A DNA stretch of 64,000 nucleotides from Eutypella sp. D-1 (lineage: Eukaryota > Ascomycota > Sordariomycetes > Xylariales > Diatrypaceae), in contig JAJTTP010000007.1 of the NCBI GenBank assembly GCA_023313575.1, positions 868,001 through 932,000 of the forward strand, written 5' to 3'. The position numbers and the translations under genes are program-made. A model generated the notes under the pieces. The model worked only from the letters and a program-made list of their open reading frames with translations. It did no database searches and had not been told where the DNA came from. Shown in pieces: positions 47,450 to 59,182 of the stretch; the first letter of the stretch is position 1, and each line of letters opens with the position of its first letter.

Positions 47450-50236
47450 TTAACACATGCCGTAAAGGTATCCATGGTAGGCGGCTGACCCGGTGATTCT
47501 ACCAAGGGCCCATCGGTCTTGCCGCTGAGGGCTCAAGGTAGTGCTTGAGTTCGGGCCAGTAGATGAGTTTCTGTGTGAAACGCATTGCTGGACTCGAGAC
47601 TTCATATTCCGCAAGACATTGTCAATGTTCGCCATGGCATTGCTGGGCGCCGAGGGCGCCAAGATGCGAGTTGGCATCTTTGCGAGGGACTGGGAAGGGG
47701 AAAGAGGCTGCGCAGACGAATGGTCCAGCTTAGTATCGGCGCAGCAGGAGACATATCGGCCAAGAACAGCTAGGGTTGCCATCGTCATGATTGTGAAGAT
47801 GGTGCTGATGGCGATGCCAATGTCGTTGGGAGCCTGCATGTCTGCCGTAGCACGTACGAGTGTGCTGATAGCAAAAGTCGCAAGGCCACAATAGACGGCC
47901 AGCGTCTGGCGATGACACCAAGTGATGGGTAAGGTATTCCGCATCGATTCCGTGAAACAAGCCTTGTTAGGCGAGACGACGCTTGATGTTTCTTGGCCTC
48001 TCGATGAGGCACGACGACGCTGAGACAATGTTCCTGACAGAGGAGCCAGGTAGGGAGCAGCAGTGGCCAATGTAGCAGGAGTCTTGTTGGCACGTTTGGC
48101 AGAGGCGTCACTAGTCGGACGATTCACCGTGTCGGGCAGCTTCTCAGGAGCCCCAACCGTTGCAGGAGCATTCATGTGCTGTTGCGACGGGATACTCGTA
48201 GACATGCCAGGGGCTAGGTCAAGTGCTGATCGGGGTTCGAAAATTGAGCTGCTTCTTCTGTACCGCGAGGTCTCAGTGGTAGTATCGGGACACTCAATAG
48301 TCTTTTCCCGGATGGCTGGTAGGGCACTAGCAATTGCGCCACGTTCAGTGTACGAGAATAGCTCAAGTGCAGCCGAGGCTCTATCCGATCTGGATCGTGA
48401 GCTACGTCCATCGCCACCCAAAGGCGATGTAATAGTCACATGGGAACGGGTATGCTGGGCCTCGACTGTGTGCGATTGACACGCTGCGCAGCTAGTTGTT
48501 GAGTCGTGTGGGCGTCCGCTACGTGGATGCTTGGAGCCACATGGATTCGGTGAACTACTGCCCGAAACTGCTTGGGCCTCTAGGCCCACTGTATGCATTG
48601 TCGAAATTGACGATGCACGCGCCGTTCTTCGAAGATCGACCTCAGCATTGCGGTGCACGTCCGGTGATTCCCGGTCATCGCCCTCAGATGTGCCATGTGG
48701 TCGAGTCCGTGGAGGTGGACCACGTGGACTTATGGTGGCCCGAGTTTGGCTCATCAAAGGAACTTGTGGCTCGGGGATACCGACACGGCCAATATCTCGG
48801 GGTGCGTCACCCGCTGTAGCTCGTGAACTCGATCTAGACTCACTGTAGACCGGGCTTGTCACAGCTATCGGTGAATCACCAAAGGCTCGGGCGTGGATTC
48901 CTGCTTCGGGCGTTCTAGACACACGAGCCGACAAACCAGATTGGCCAGCACCGACTTGGTCATTCGGGTCTGCTTTGTGCCTATGTTCGTTCCAGTTACT
49001 GCTTGGATTGTCGATCCGGTCGCGGTCTATACGATCAAAGCCCTGTTGATCGGGCGAGGCCGCCGCGATCTCATTCGAGAAGCCGATATCATCTTCATAG
49101 GTTGAAGGTGGCGAGTAAAGGTTGAAGTCGACATAGTTCGTGCCACCTTCAACGTCACCAGGGTTGTTGAGATATGGCAGCGCCGGCCCATGTTCGTCGT
49201 TCGTAAAGGAACCTCCCTGATCTCTTCTGTGAGTGGCGTCCTCGGTCGAGAAGAAGTCGTACACGTCTGAGCCAAGTCCTTGTCCACTTGGAGTGAACGG
49301 CTGTGACCGCGAAGTCGTATTCGTAGGAGAGATAGTAGTGGGTGAGGTCTGGTATGTAGTAAAGTCGTAGACATCGTGAGCCGCAGCAGCCGACTCGTCG
49401 CCATAGTTAATAAACTGATCCCAGCTCTCCGTCTCAGCGAAGATGTCAACCTCATCGGCCGGAATCGCCTCTAGAGATGACATAGACCAGTCGAAAGAAC
49501 CATTTACTTCAGAGGCAGGCTGTACATCGGCAGAAAGCGCTAGGGAAAAAAGGGTTTCCTCATGAGAAGTGTGAACCTTCGTTGTTTGGGATGCTATTGA
49601 TGACTTCTTCACCTTCTTGGAGGTCCTGGGCTCCGGCGACTGAGAGTGAGAAGATCTCTTCTTATGGCTGGGGTCGCAACGAACCTTCTTTCTCCGGCAA
49701 GAGTCGCAGGCCTTGATTATGCGCATCAGGTGGGCGTGGTCACGCTGTTCCTTCGTCTTGCAGCCACGGGAAGCGGAATTTGTGACATCGAGGCCATCCT
49801 TGGTCATGATCTTCATACCCGGGAGATGAGAGAAGTCGGAAACGCCCGGCTTCCTAGATGGGGAAGCAGCTTGTAACTTAGAAGTTGACGTGCTTGCCCA
49901 CTGGTTTTCAGACATGATGGGGGACGTGCTATGAGATCCATAGCCTGAATCATTTAAGCTAACAGGCGACTCGAAAGACTCAGAGGCGTGGGAAGGGTAA
50001 ACCATGAAGAATTTGAACAGCTCTCCGGTTGCATTACTGTAGTGGAAGAACTCGCAAGTGACAGCAGCGCGCTTGTCCAAGATGGAGGCAGACCCGGGAA
50101 CGTAAGCATCGATCATCTCGTCCAATTGCTGGGAGCCCATGGGAGGAAAGAACTGCAGAGAAGCGCCAACAGAGGGCTGGTGGACGGAGAAGCCCATCAG
50201 GCTGTTGGCGTTGGTGTTATGCTGTGAGAATGACAT
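47450..50236 (-). CDS. Half Zn2Cys6-motif protein with two C-terminal membrane helices
   Basis: Single coding exon of 928 residues. The ATG at 50236 is the first in frame; a GTGAGT donor at 50421 and TTACCAG acceptor ending at 50241 suggest a 5' UTR intron finishing 4 nt before it. Residues 1 to about 70 contain MGSQQLDEMIDAYVPGS; ACDSCRRKKVRCDPSHKKR (about 176-194) has the first three cysteines (177, 180, 187) and basic stretch of a fungal Zn2Cys6 cluster, but the second Cys trio is missing and Lys/Ser-rich sequence follows. About 550 disordered residues come next, then hydrophobic segments at about 778-794 and 806-829 and a Ser-rich tail. Proteins with this half motif after an RDHAHLMRIIK-like helix occur in other moulds, without known function. 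The combination suggests a membrane-tethered DNA-binding regulator, which is inference. Confidence 0.8.
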   Translation of the reverse strand: MSFSQHNTNANSLMGFSVHQPSVGASLQFFPPMGSQQLDEMIDAYVPGSASILDKRAAVTCEFFHYSNATGELFKFFMVYPSHASESFESPVSLNDSGYGSHSTSPIMSENQWASTSTSKLQAASPSRKPGVSDFSHLPGMKIMTKDGLDVTNSASRGCKTKEQRDHAHLMRIIKACDSCRRKKVRCDPSHKKRSSHSQSPEPRTSKKVKKSSIASQTTKVHTSHEETLFSLALSADVQPASEVNGSFDWSMSSLEAIPADEVDIFAETESWDQFINYGDESAAAAHDVYDFTTYQTSPTTISPTNTTSRSQPFTPSGQGLGSDVYDFFSTEDATHRRDQGGSFTNDEHGPALPYLNNPGDVEGGTNYVDFNLYSPPSTYEDDIGFSNEIAAASPDQQGFDRIDRDRIDNPSSNWNEHRHKADPNDQVGAGQSGLSARVSRTPEAGIHARAFGDSPIAVTSPVYSESRSSSRATAGDAPRDIGRVGIPEPQVPLMSQTRATISPRGPPPRTRPHGTSEGDDRESPDVHRNAEVDLRRTARASSISTMHTVGLEAQAVSGSSSPNPCGSKHPRSGRPHDSTTSCAACQSHTVEAQHTRSHVTITSPLGGDGRSSRSRSDRASAALELFSYTERGAIASALPAIREKTIECPDTTTETSRYRRSSSIFEPRSALDLAPGMSTSIPSQQHMNAPATVGAPEKLPDTVNRPTSDASAKRANKTPATLATAAPYLAPLSGTLSQRRRASSRGQETSSVVSPNKACFTESMRNTLPITWCHRQTLAVYCGLATFAISTLVRATADMQAPNDIGIAISTIFTIMTMATLAVLGRYVSCCADTKLDHSSAQPLSPSQSLAKMPTRILAPSAPSNAMANIDNVLRNMKSRVQQCVSHRNSSTGPNSSTTLSPQRQDRWALGRITGSAAYHGYLYGMC

Positions 50237-50240
50237 AATG

Positions 50241-50421
50241 CTGGTAATGCAAGTTGCGGGGTTAGAAATTGAGGCGAAAGAATCCACTTTGGAGAGGCAG
50301 AGAGGTTGAAGATAGCCAGGTCTTTTTTTTTTAGACGAAGGCCAAAACGAACCCAATTGGCCAATGCTGAGAAGCCTGTCAACCTACGGTTCTAGCTCAT
50401 ATCCTAAGTGTTGGTACTCAC
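50241..50421 (-). other. Probable 5' UTR intron of the half-zinc-cluster gene
   Basis: GCAAG|GTGAGT donor at 50421 and CATTACCAG acceptor ending at 50241 lie directly upstream of the ATG at 50236. No upstream ATG in frame was found in the preceding exon, so the intron is taken as non-coding. Confidence 0.5.
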
Positions 50422-51355
50422 CTTGCTTTAACGTGATAGCAAGGAACCTGCGGTTCGGTAGACACCGAGGTGTATGAGGAGCCGCCGCTGAAGCCAACTC
50501 GGAAAGCTCCAAAGACTCAGGTATAGTATATAGTAGTACAGGATGAAAATATAGGAAAGTAAACTCGTACTCTACGACTAAGCAGCTATACACGGCTGAT
50601 ACAAGGATGGCCGTAACGAGTGTATACTCAGACTAGCTGGCGAATGACGAGACAGTGTGGTGACAGTGATGGTTGTGATGTTTGTCAGCAAGCTAGGTTG
50701 GCTAACAGTGACAGGCCGTCCGAGACCCTGATGAGTGTCAGCACCGTTGATGATGCTGTCTAGTCAATTAGGTCCCAGGAAGGGGAGTGGGTAGTAAGTT
50801 CGTCAATGACAAGGTATGGAGGAGGGGGAAAGAGGGAGAAGGGAAGAGAAGAATTCGAAGGTCGGGAGGGAGTCAGCCGTCGATATTTGACTTTTCTGAC
50901 TGAGGCCTCGATAGCTGGGTACTAAGTAAGTATGGAAGACTAACAAAGCAATTGGCAACACACACACACTTGCAAAGCCTCAATCGGTCATGGTTCCACC
51001 CCGGCCCCAGCGAATTCGCGGCGAGCGAAAGGGGTTTAGCGCATAATAATACTAACCAATGATGAGAGTTTTGTGATGGGGCCGGAGGGTCCCCAAGGCC
51101 GATTCAAGTACCCGAAAAGCCCAGTTGTTAGTATAGAATAGGGGCTTGACACGTTATACACTATCGTGCTCAGCCTTAAAGTACGGGGACCTTGATCAGC
51201 AATAAGACATGCGTGGATGACTGAGGCATCAATCACCGGCGAGAATTTGATTGGCCAATTTAGGATGAGTCAGGCCCGCTTATGTCTCCACACCCAGTTC
51301 CAAACTTATTTCGGTCTCCGGAGTGCCTACAAGTATTAAAGAGAGGGGCCCATTA

Positions 51356-51382
51356 AAGAGGGCAAGAGGGCAAGAGGGCAAG
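51356..51382 (+). repeat. AAGAGGGC octamer tandem repeat
   Basis: Three perfect AAGAGGGC units (51356-51379) plus a partial copy. Non-coding. Confidence 0.8.
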
Positions 51383-54300
51383 GGGGGTTCGAATGGTTAC
51401 CGTCATATCCATGGATCCTACTATGTATATGGCGAAGTCATTTGTTACCCATATGTAGGCAGTGTCCCGATAAAGCTTACATAGTGCATGAAACAGTCAT
51501 ACTCACCCTGTTCACCTGTTCACTTGTTCACCCAGAGTATCAGCAACTGAAAGATTCCTGGTTAGACCTCGGGGCAATTTTATTTATATATTTATTGGTT
51601 TTATCCTCGACATTTCAAATATGGAATCGTTCTTCTCTAATTGATACATGAATATGATGATGATTTAAATCTCGGAAGTTAGGTCCACGATAAGCTTTCC
51701 CGGGACTAACTAAACTTGACCCATATTCATTGCATCCAAAGCTGATTGGTATACGTTGTCTCAGGTTGTATCTATTGTATGTAGTGAGCATACCTACCTA
51801 AAGCCTAAATGACTGCCTACAGCATGATGTAGTTTGGCTGCTGCAGCATACGACAGGCATATGGACACAGGTCAATTTTATACGCATCCTATTCGTCATT
51901 TTGGCGTCGCAGCTATAACGACGTTGTCTTTCCAGATTCGACCAAATGTAGGGAAGTTAAGACGTGGTTGTTAGCTGCAAGTGCACGTAACAAGGGTTTC
52001 ACCATTGGTCTTATAATCTCATAACGCCGATACTTGCTAGTAGCCTAAGACTCCCTGCGTGTTTTCTAACGTTCAGCCTATCGTTCACCTCATTGGATTC
52101 CTTACCGACCGAGCTACACCATGGAGCCTCACACGGGATCGGTCGACGAGGATCGAGTATCTCACTAGGTGCAGAGACGCGGAGCTATCCGGCCTCCAAT
52201 CGGTGTACCTTCCGATGCGGATCTCCGCCTGTATCAGGCTGCTAAGCAACATGAAACCCGAATACAGGAAAACGCCTGCATCACTCACAGTGAACTTCAG
52301 CGCGTACCAGGATATCGAGCCGTAATGGAGGACAGGCCAACATTGCAAGCATATACAAGAGATACTTGCTTCGGTCGATGCCCCCTTTACCCTAACCAAG
52401 GTTATTGCCCTTGCATTAGGTCTCTTGTTGTCGAGCGACAAGTACTTGAGGGCCGTGTCCTTCAACACGCACTAAGTTCCGACCTTCATTCGACTCTAGT
52501 TCAGCGTGGCATACTCTCAGTATCGTCTGAGAGGTATGTGTAGGGCCCAGGGTACACATAGCAAGATGGGATATTTTGCACATGGCTAAGTTAGCCGTTC
52601 TAGACGGCTCGCAAGCGTTGTCTTAGTTGGATGAGTCTAACTTCCTCATATCCACCAATATCAATATCCCGACCAAGGAGATCGTAGCCGACATATGCTG
52701 GCTGGAGATTATTATATGGGATAGAGGCAGCATTTCACCTCCGAGGTAAGCCAGAGCTATATTCCCACAAACCAAATCAGCGACATATTCTTGTGCGTGA
52801 AATGTAGTTGTCCCAGGTCGTAGAATCGTCCTTAACCTTGCGCCCTATACTATCACCCTCTGACGTTGTTCCTGCCTTATAGCCCGAGGGTTGAAAACAT
52901 GCTCGAGAACGAGTGTTCCGAGATTGGGTTTCTCGATCACGAGGGGTTTCGGTGCTTTCGTGACCTAGTCGTCTTGATCAGAAAATCTGCCTGATGTGTT
53001 AATACTCGAATAGCCACGGGTCACTCAACGGGGCAAATCAAAAGCCAATGGAGAGGCCGATGAGCAACATCAAACATTTCTCTACTCATTTTTCTTGTAT
53101 AGATGGTTTCGGTCGAAAGGTTGTCGAAGACCAGATTCGAGTAATCCTTCCTCACGAATGACAAATCTGCCACATTTCGAATATACACATTGTTCAAGTT
53201 TTAAATAAAATGCGCCGGAGAGGATAGAGGTCAAATAAATGATCCCATCTAAATGTACTTAGGTAATGAAAGCAGGTTGTAACGTCACGGTCCGGTTGAA
53301 AAGAGCATCGAAACGCACCGGGATGAGTACCCTTTTCTTAGTTGTTCGACTTGCCTAATATGGTAAGTGGACCGGGGATAGACAACCCTAGCCCCTAATT
53401 CGCAGGTGTGGGGGCTGTAGTGCATATAGCTAAGCCTCTATTAACGCATCCGCATTTACATCCAGGTACAGTACAGTGGGAACTAACATGCAGTCAGACC
53501 GGATGACTCAATTACCTCCAGGGCTATGTTAGTCAAGTTCTGGATCTACTACTATAGTGCAAGTGAAGGTACGAAGCTTGAGTCCATCATGTACCATTCT
53601 CAGATCGCGGTTGATCTGAGGCTTAATACAAGACTTTCACACTCTTGATTGACTCTATCAGGACTGAAACATAATAGGTACCCGAAGGATATAGGTGGAA
53701 CTTGGCATCTCTAACCCCCGCGGCACAGCAGATACTCGTGTACATTGAAAATACTAAGAATTCAACCGGATCGTTATTGTAGATGACTATAGACTTCTTG
53801 TTATTAGACTTGTCACCAATTGGCAATGCTACGATACTTCCCATCGTGGTACGTATGGTCAAGATCCGTATCGTCTTGCGGCTCCAGCTCGAGAGCTAGT
53901 GTCAAGTATGGGGTCCTGCCCCTTGGCCTAGACACCTCGCCATCAATGACTTCCAGGGCCCAGTGCCAGGTTCCCGGGAATCTTCATGTAGCTATGTATA
54001 TACTATGGGCTCTACGCAAGGCTTTACTAAGTGATAATAGGAATTGGTACAGCTCTCAAAGCTGATCAAGTTATGGAAGTTTTTCTCCAGCTAATCGACT
54101 TACTTCATCTCGAGATTGAAGCTCCTAGAGTAGTGAGCAGACCTTTCCACGAAAAGGACCAAGCTCCAGCATATAATACGTATATATCTACTCTTTACGT
54201 CACAGGAACCAGATTCCCTGATACCTCACCCCCACTCCCATCCCGCATAAACAGACACATAGCTCACCGATTAGTCTTTCTAGCTCCACGACCTTTTTGA

Positions 54301-55064
54301 TACCCTAGCGGGTCGGCCTTGACACATGACATTACGGGCAGCCGCAGTGGATGTCCACCCGTGTAAGTATCCGAGGCGAGATAGGACCCAAGAATGGGAC
54401 GGGACGGGCCGTGTCAGTGCTCTTGGCCCCATTGCTTTACGTATACTCCTGCAAGGGCGGGCTCGGGGGAACAGTTCAAGACAGTCAATAGCATCGCAAG
54501 TCTAAAAGGCAACTTACGAATAGATAGATTACGGTAACTGTGAATGGAACAGAGGGTATCATCGTGATTAATGCTAAGCACATAGACCTTTAGGCCGACG
54601 AACAATGTCTCTCGACTGTCTAACCAGGTCCCTTATTACCTGTTCCACGTACTAGATCGTATACCACGTTCTTTAGATCCCACATGTGTCCTGTTCTACC
54701 CCACTGTCGTATTCCGAGACTTCCGAAAGAGACTAAGAAATAGGAAAGGAAGAAGTGGGGGTGAGGTAGATGAGAATAAAGACAAGAGAATTCCACCCAT
54801 AGAGATGTTTCAAGAGAAGAGCGTGCGAGAGGAAGTCCGCCTAGTTTTCATGACCCATATATCATAAGAAACCATGCCTCCGAAAAGAAAATAAGAGGGG
54901 ATAGAAGGAAAAAGAAACCATAGTCTACTAGTCCCGTCCCTATGCCTAAGCCCATACCCTATATTGATCCGATTTTGCTTGTTTAGACGCCCGAGGACGA
55001 ATGCCAAAACAACAAGAAGAAAAGGAAACAAGGAAAAAAGAAACCAACAAGAAACTACTACATC

Positions 55065-57825
55065 TCATACTGGAACAAGACAGGAAAGGGTGGGGATGAC
55101 GGGTCCTCGTATGCGGGCGGTAGTGCGAGCACTACCGCGACGCCCGGCCACCATGAGAACCCATATACCGACGAGCCCGAATGCCAGCGCAGCGACCGCG
55201 ACGGCAACAGTGAAGGGTGGGTAAGAGACGGCGACTTCCCCTCCCCAACCCACGACACTCCTCCACGCCACGGGCCTGGCCAGCAACCCCGTTAGGGAGT
55301 GCGACGACGCCGAGGAAGGGGACGAGCAGCAGAGGAGTGACGGAAGGAGGCCCGGGAACATGAGGGAGATGATGCAGTGCGCTATGATGAGGAGTACGAG
55401 GCGGCGAGGTGCGTTTCCGCTACCGCTGCCACCGCAGGGCAATAGTGAGCGGAGGAGTAGTCGAAGGTAGGAAAGGAGGGGGAATGGGGGCGGGAGGTCT
55501 CTCCTATAGCTCCTTCTAGACGTATCTGCGGTCGAGATGCAGGTCGAGGGAAAAGAATAGGAGGGAGGTAATGGGGATGGTGATTGGAGTCGGGCAGAGG
55601 AGCTGGCGAGGGCAGCACGATATATCTCCAACTGGCGACGCCCAGGTTCCGCTGCAGATACCGACGTAGCCTCGCGTCGGGCGGATTCGGCTGCGTCGGT
55701 GAGAAGCTTGTCATCATCATCATCATCATTACCCTCTCCCAGGCAGTCCTGTTGTGGATATTGTTGATACCTACCACCGCCACCACCACCACAGCCACCG
55801 CCGCCGTCTCCGCCGCCGCCCGATAGATACGATGCCCAAGGCGCTCCGTACCTATCAGCCCCAACGCCACTACCGGCCGTGCTTCCCGCACTGCCCCACC
55901 CATAGTTACTGTTCCAGCCGCTCGCGGAGAAGGCACTTTCAGACGGCGCCGACGCCGACACAAGTGACTCCTCGTATTGGTCGTCGGCGGACTCGTCGCC
56001 CAAGGTCGCGGAGCCATAGTAACTGCGATAAAGCAAACGAGGGTCAGTATTCATACATCAATTCGTGTTCTTGATTTTCTTCTCTCCAGTCCCGAGCTGG
56101 GAGCTGGGAGCGGAGCGATAGAGATGTGTCTACTGGGTTAGACTCACCATTTCCGTAGCGGGGAACCACGTGCGAAGCATTGGCCGCTGGGGCAATTCGG
56201 GTTGCTGTTCTCACTCCAGCTGCCGTTAGCGTCCTCCCAGCCGGGCTGAATGTGATCGCACGTGAGACACTGTGACCAGCGGTGCTCGGGAACAAAGTCT
56301 TTGAACGCGTGGTGTGCGGTCTCGTAGTGCGCCGCCAGCCTGTCCAACGGGCCTGTCCACGAGCAGCTCACCGATGTCGCTATAGTGTACGGAGGAGACA
56401 CCGAGAGAAGGTTATTGGTGTTATTGTTGCTGTTGTAGATGGATGAGGATACCGAGGACGGGCTCGCGCTGCTACTGTACCCGCACTTCCAACTTTGCGA
56501 CGCCGGTGCGCCCAACACCTGACTACTACCGATTATAATAAAATCATCCTGAGTCTGGGGCCGGGACGGGCGTCGGATCTGCTGCGTCGTAGCGATGGCG
56601 GCGGTGTTGTTTTGTGAGTTATATTGAGGGGACTGCGGCTGTGTTTGCTGCCACGGTTGATTGACGAGCTGGTGGTGCGGTGGCTGTTGGTACCGTGGTG
56701 TATGATGATGCGGCGGTGGCTGTAGTAGTGTCGAGGGATTCGGCGACACTGGGGAGACAGGAGACACGGGGTACGCTCCTGGGTAATAGGGTTGGCCGAA
56801 GGAGTTCTGCATTGGTGGGTGCTGCAGGTACAAAGAGTTGGCGTCGAAGCCGTTGACGAAGTTTTCGATGTTCGGCGGCGGCGGCATGAGTGGCGACTGG
56901 AGGGGGTCGCTGAAATCGAGATCGTCAATGTGGGCGGCTACACCATTGTTTGATGAGGAGGGCGACCATAACAATGGCGAAGACGATGAATCTGGTACCC
57001 CACCGCCACTAATGCCGAAGAAATTAATATTATTGTGTTCCCTGGGCCCGTCAAAGCTGTCGGCGGTTGCATCATCTCTGGTGCCGTTGTCCCCAGGTTC
57101 TCGCGGCGCCAGGTGCATCGGGGCCCTGCTGCTGTATGACGAGGCGCGGCGTCTGCGATTTCGTTCCCTTTCGGCGTTGGGCCCGAGCTCGTCGTGTGTA
57201 TGGTGTCCGGAGGCTTGCGTCCTCTGCCAGCCTGCTTCCAGGGCGCTGAAGTCGTAGCAATCACACTATGCAAGGCAAATTCCAAGTTAGTCAACCAGTT
57301 CATTTAAATTGTAATCACACAACTCACCGCTGTCTTCTTCTCACGGTGCGATTGGCACGTAAGCTTCAGCTTCCGCTTGACAGCGGTGATGAACCTAGTC
57401 TCCGGAAGAAGGGGCCGTTTTCTCTTGCCACGGGATCGTCTCCCGCTGTTGTTGGCCCCCGATGTGGCTGGTCCTTGAGTGGGCGATGTCGCGTGTAGGT
57501 CCTCGGAGCCGGAGTAGTTGGAGCTGGCGTAGCTCTCGTTAGTTGCGCTCCGACTCATAGGAGGCGCGTCCGGGGGCCTGAGCAGGCGGTTGTCGCCCGC
57601 TTGCTGGGATTCGACATGACTGTGTAGGTTGAGGCGCTTCTGTTCCTCCCGGATCTGGTTATATATAGCCTGGTTATGCGCATTCGCAGCTACGAGTTGT
57701 TTGGAGTTCCCCCTTGACGTAGTGGATTGATTCTGGCTCGGGGCCGCTATGTTATCCCAGTCCTCCATACGTATATATGGCGGCCTGGCTTGAGGGGGCA
57801 CCCGGTCAGGAGGGAACGGTGGCAT
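55065..57825 (-). CDS. Unrecognised protein with basic Cys/His motif, CxxC-type motif and two C-terminal membrane helices
   Basis: Model on the minus strand: exons 57825-57328, 57265-56148 and 56022-55065, giving 857 residues; introns of 62 nt (GACTAAC branch) and 125 nt (ACTGACC branch) keep the frame. Exon 1 ends in a very basic segment, KRKLKLTCQSHREKKTA, and the junction brings CDCYDFSALEAGW, making a C157-x2-H160-x6-C167-x-C169 array. Residues 465-530 contain CSWTGPLDRLAAHYETAHH, like a C2H2 finger without its first Cys, then QCLTC (498-502) and C524/C529. The third exon has Gly-rich and Asp repeats, and hydrophobic segments at about 747-771 and 811-832 near the end. I do not recognise a named family. 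Junctions restoring coherent Cys motifs support the model. A membrane-associated nucleic-acid- or zinc-binding protein is an inference; its partners are unknown. The upstream neighbour at 47450 has the same overall plan. Confidence 0.7.
55711..55730 (-). repeat. Coding ATC/GAT trinucleotide repeat
   Basis: (TCA/CAT) repeat encoding a run of six Asp in the third exon of the membrane protein gene. Next to it (55773-55826) a CCR-rich tract encodes poly-Gly. Confidence 0.75.
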
Positions 57826-59182
57826 GATTTTTCCGGTATACGCGCGCAACAAAAGCCCGTACAGCCTCACTCACTATTCGCGCTAGGTTTGTTCCCAGTC
57901 GATGATAGATGGGACTCGACAGGCATCCAACACTGAGGGAGGGTGGAAGACAGAAGTACAAGATGGAACAGCAGACGCGCGCACACACTCACACACACTC
58001 ACTAACAGGCAGATGCAGACGCACACGCACAAACGCACACACGCACAATACGCTGTGAAAGTATCGATCGTAGGGGGAGAAGGCAAATTTGAGAGAAGAA
58101 CGGATTATTAAGGCGCGTAAGGAAAAAAGAGAGTTAAGAAGGTCAAAGGACTACTTGAAACCCGGTAGACAAGAAGAAGAAATGGGTGTGGACTTCGCAC
58201 TCGTCGCAACCCTCGAGTCGAGGCTGATCCCAAGGCTTACTTACTTACGCAGGCGCCGCCTTCTTTCGCAGCGCCTCATTATGGTTCGCGGACGAATTGA
58301 GCTGCGCTTCTGTGCGCAACCAACCAACTCGCCCATTATGAGTACCCTTACCCCACCCGCTCCTGTCATTACACACAGTTGATAAAATGAGGAGCAAATA
58401 CCTGTGTACACATCATTCGTGTATGGATAGGCATGGAAAACTGCCCAATCAGCAGTGATCTAGATGTACCAGTCCAACGCATGCCATTGATGATGCGGCG
58501 ACGAGCATGCATACCCTGCTACGTCGCCCACTCTTGTGAGCAATTGAGGCCAAATCACCCTGTCTTCGGTGAGGGATGTTGCAAAGGAACAAGAGAGATT
58601 TGCCAGCACTGAGGAAACGAGGGCTGCGGGAGGTTTTGTTCAGTCACGAGATGCGGGGCACTATACTAGATCAGACCGACTTCGGCTCCATGTGCGACAT
58701 GCTCGGAAGATGGGGAAAGGGGGCCGAGGGATGGCAGAGATACGATAGAGCACATTGAAAATACTTGGTCAACTGCAACCTATGGATTGTTGGAATGGTC
58801 TAATTGTTGTGTATGCCTCTAGACAAAAACGTCAGTAGCTAGCCGAATAGTCGAAGCATACATGCAAATGCCGTCGTCATTCTGGATCCCCATAACCCAC
58901 TTCCGACGCCCCACGCGACGACTATGTGCCGCCCAATGTGCCTACTTGATGACCCCGGCTGACGTACCCGAGATCTGCGAGGCTTAGCCCATTCCGACAC
59001 TTGGCCCGTAGGGGTGACAAGGGTAAGCAACCCAAAACAGGACGGGTGGCGTCCGAAGCCAACAAGCAATCGACTCGCTTAACCGGTCAAGCAAGTCGGG
59101 GACAAAATAATTGAAGACGTGAGTGTCGGCATACATGAAGAGACCCCAGTTCTCGTGCCTACCGCCTGCCGGGGCGTCAATT
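57826..59182. other. Intergenic region with CA-rich microsatellite
   Basis: 1.36 kb between two minus-strand genes. It holds the promoter and leader of the membrane protein gene, including a GT-rich stretch on the coding strand, and the 3' UTR of the DUF2439 gene. No gene is supported. Confidence 0.55.
57981..58048 (+). repeat. CA-rich microsatellite
   Basis: Interrupted CACACA/CACTCA/CGCACA units over about 68 bp, some 160-220 bp upstream of the membrane protein ATG, probably in its leader or promoter. Confidence 0.75.

Larger units (their letters stand above)
50237..55064. other. Gene-poor region with isolated short frames
   Basis: The first few hundred bases upstream of 50236 include the probable 5' UTR intron (50241-50421) and promoter of the half-zinc-cluster gene. 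Beyond that, short frames at 52059-52543 (both strands) and 53623-54300 have protein-like stretches but no domain and no convincing introns. They may be relics. The right end should hold the 3' UTR of the next gene. Confidence 0.45.

Noticed and set aside
52059..52543. Overlapping frames on both strands near 52 kb
   Set aside because: No domain, no good splice sites linking them, and equal length on both strands, as expected for non-coding DNA or a relic.
53623..53844. 73-codon minus-strand frame with protein-like C-terminal half
   Set aside because: Too short to judge, no homologue recalled and no partner exon found.
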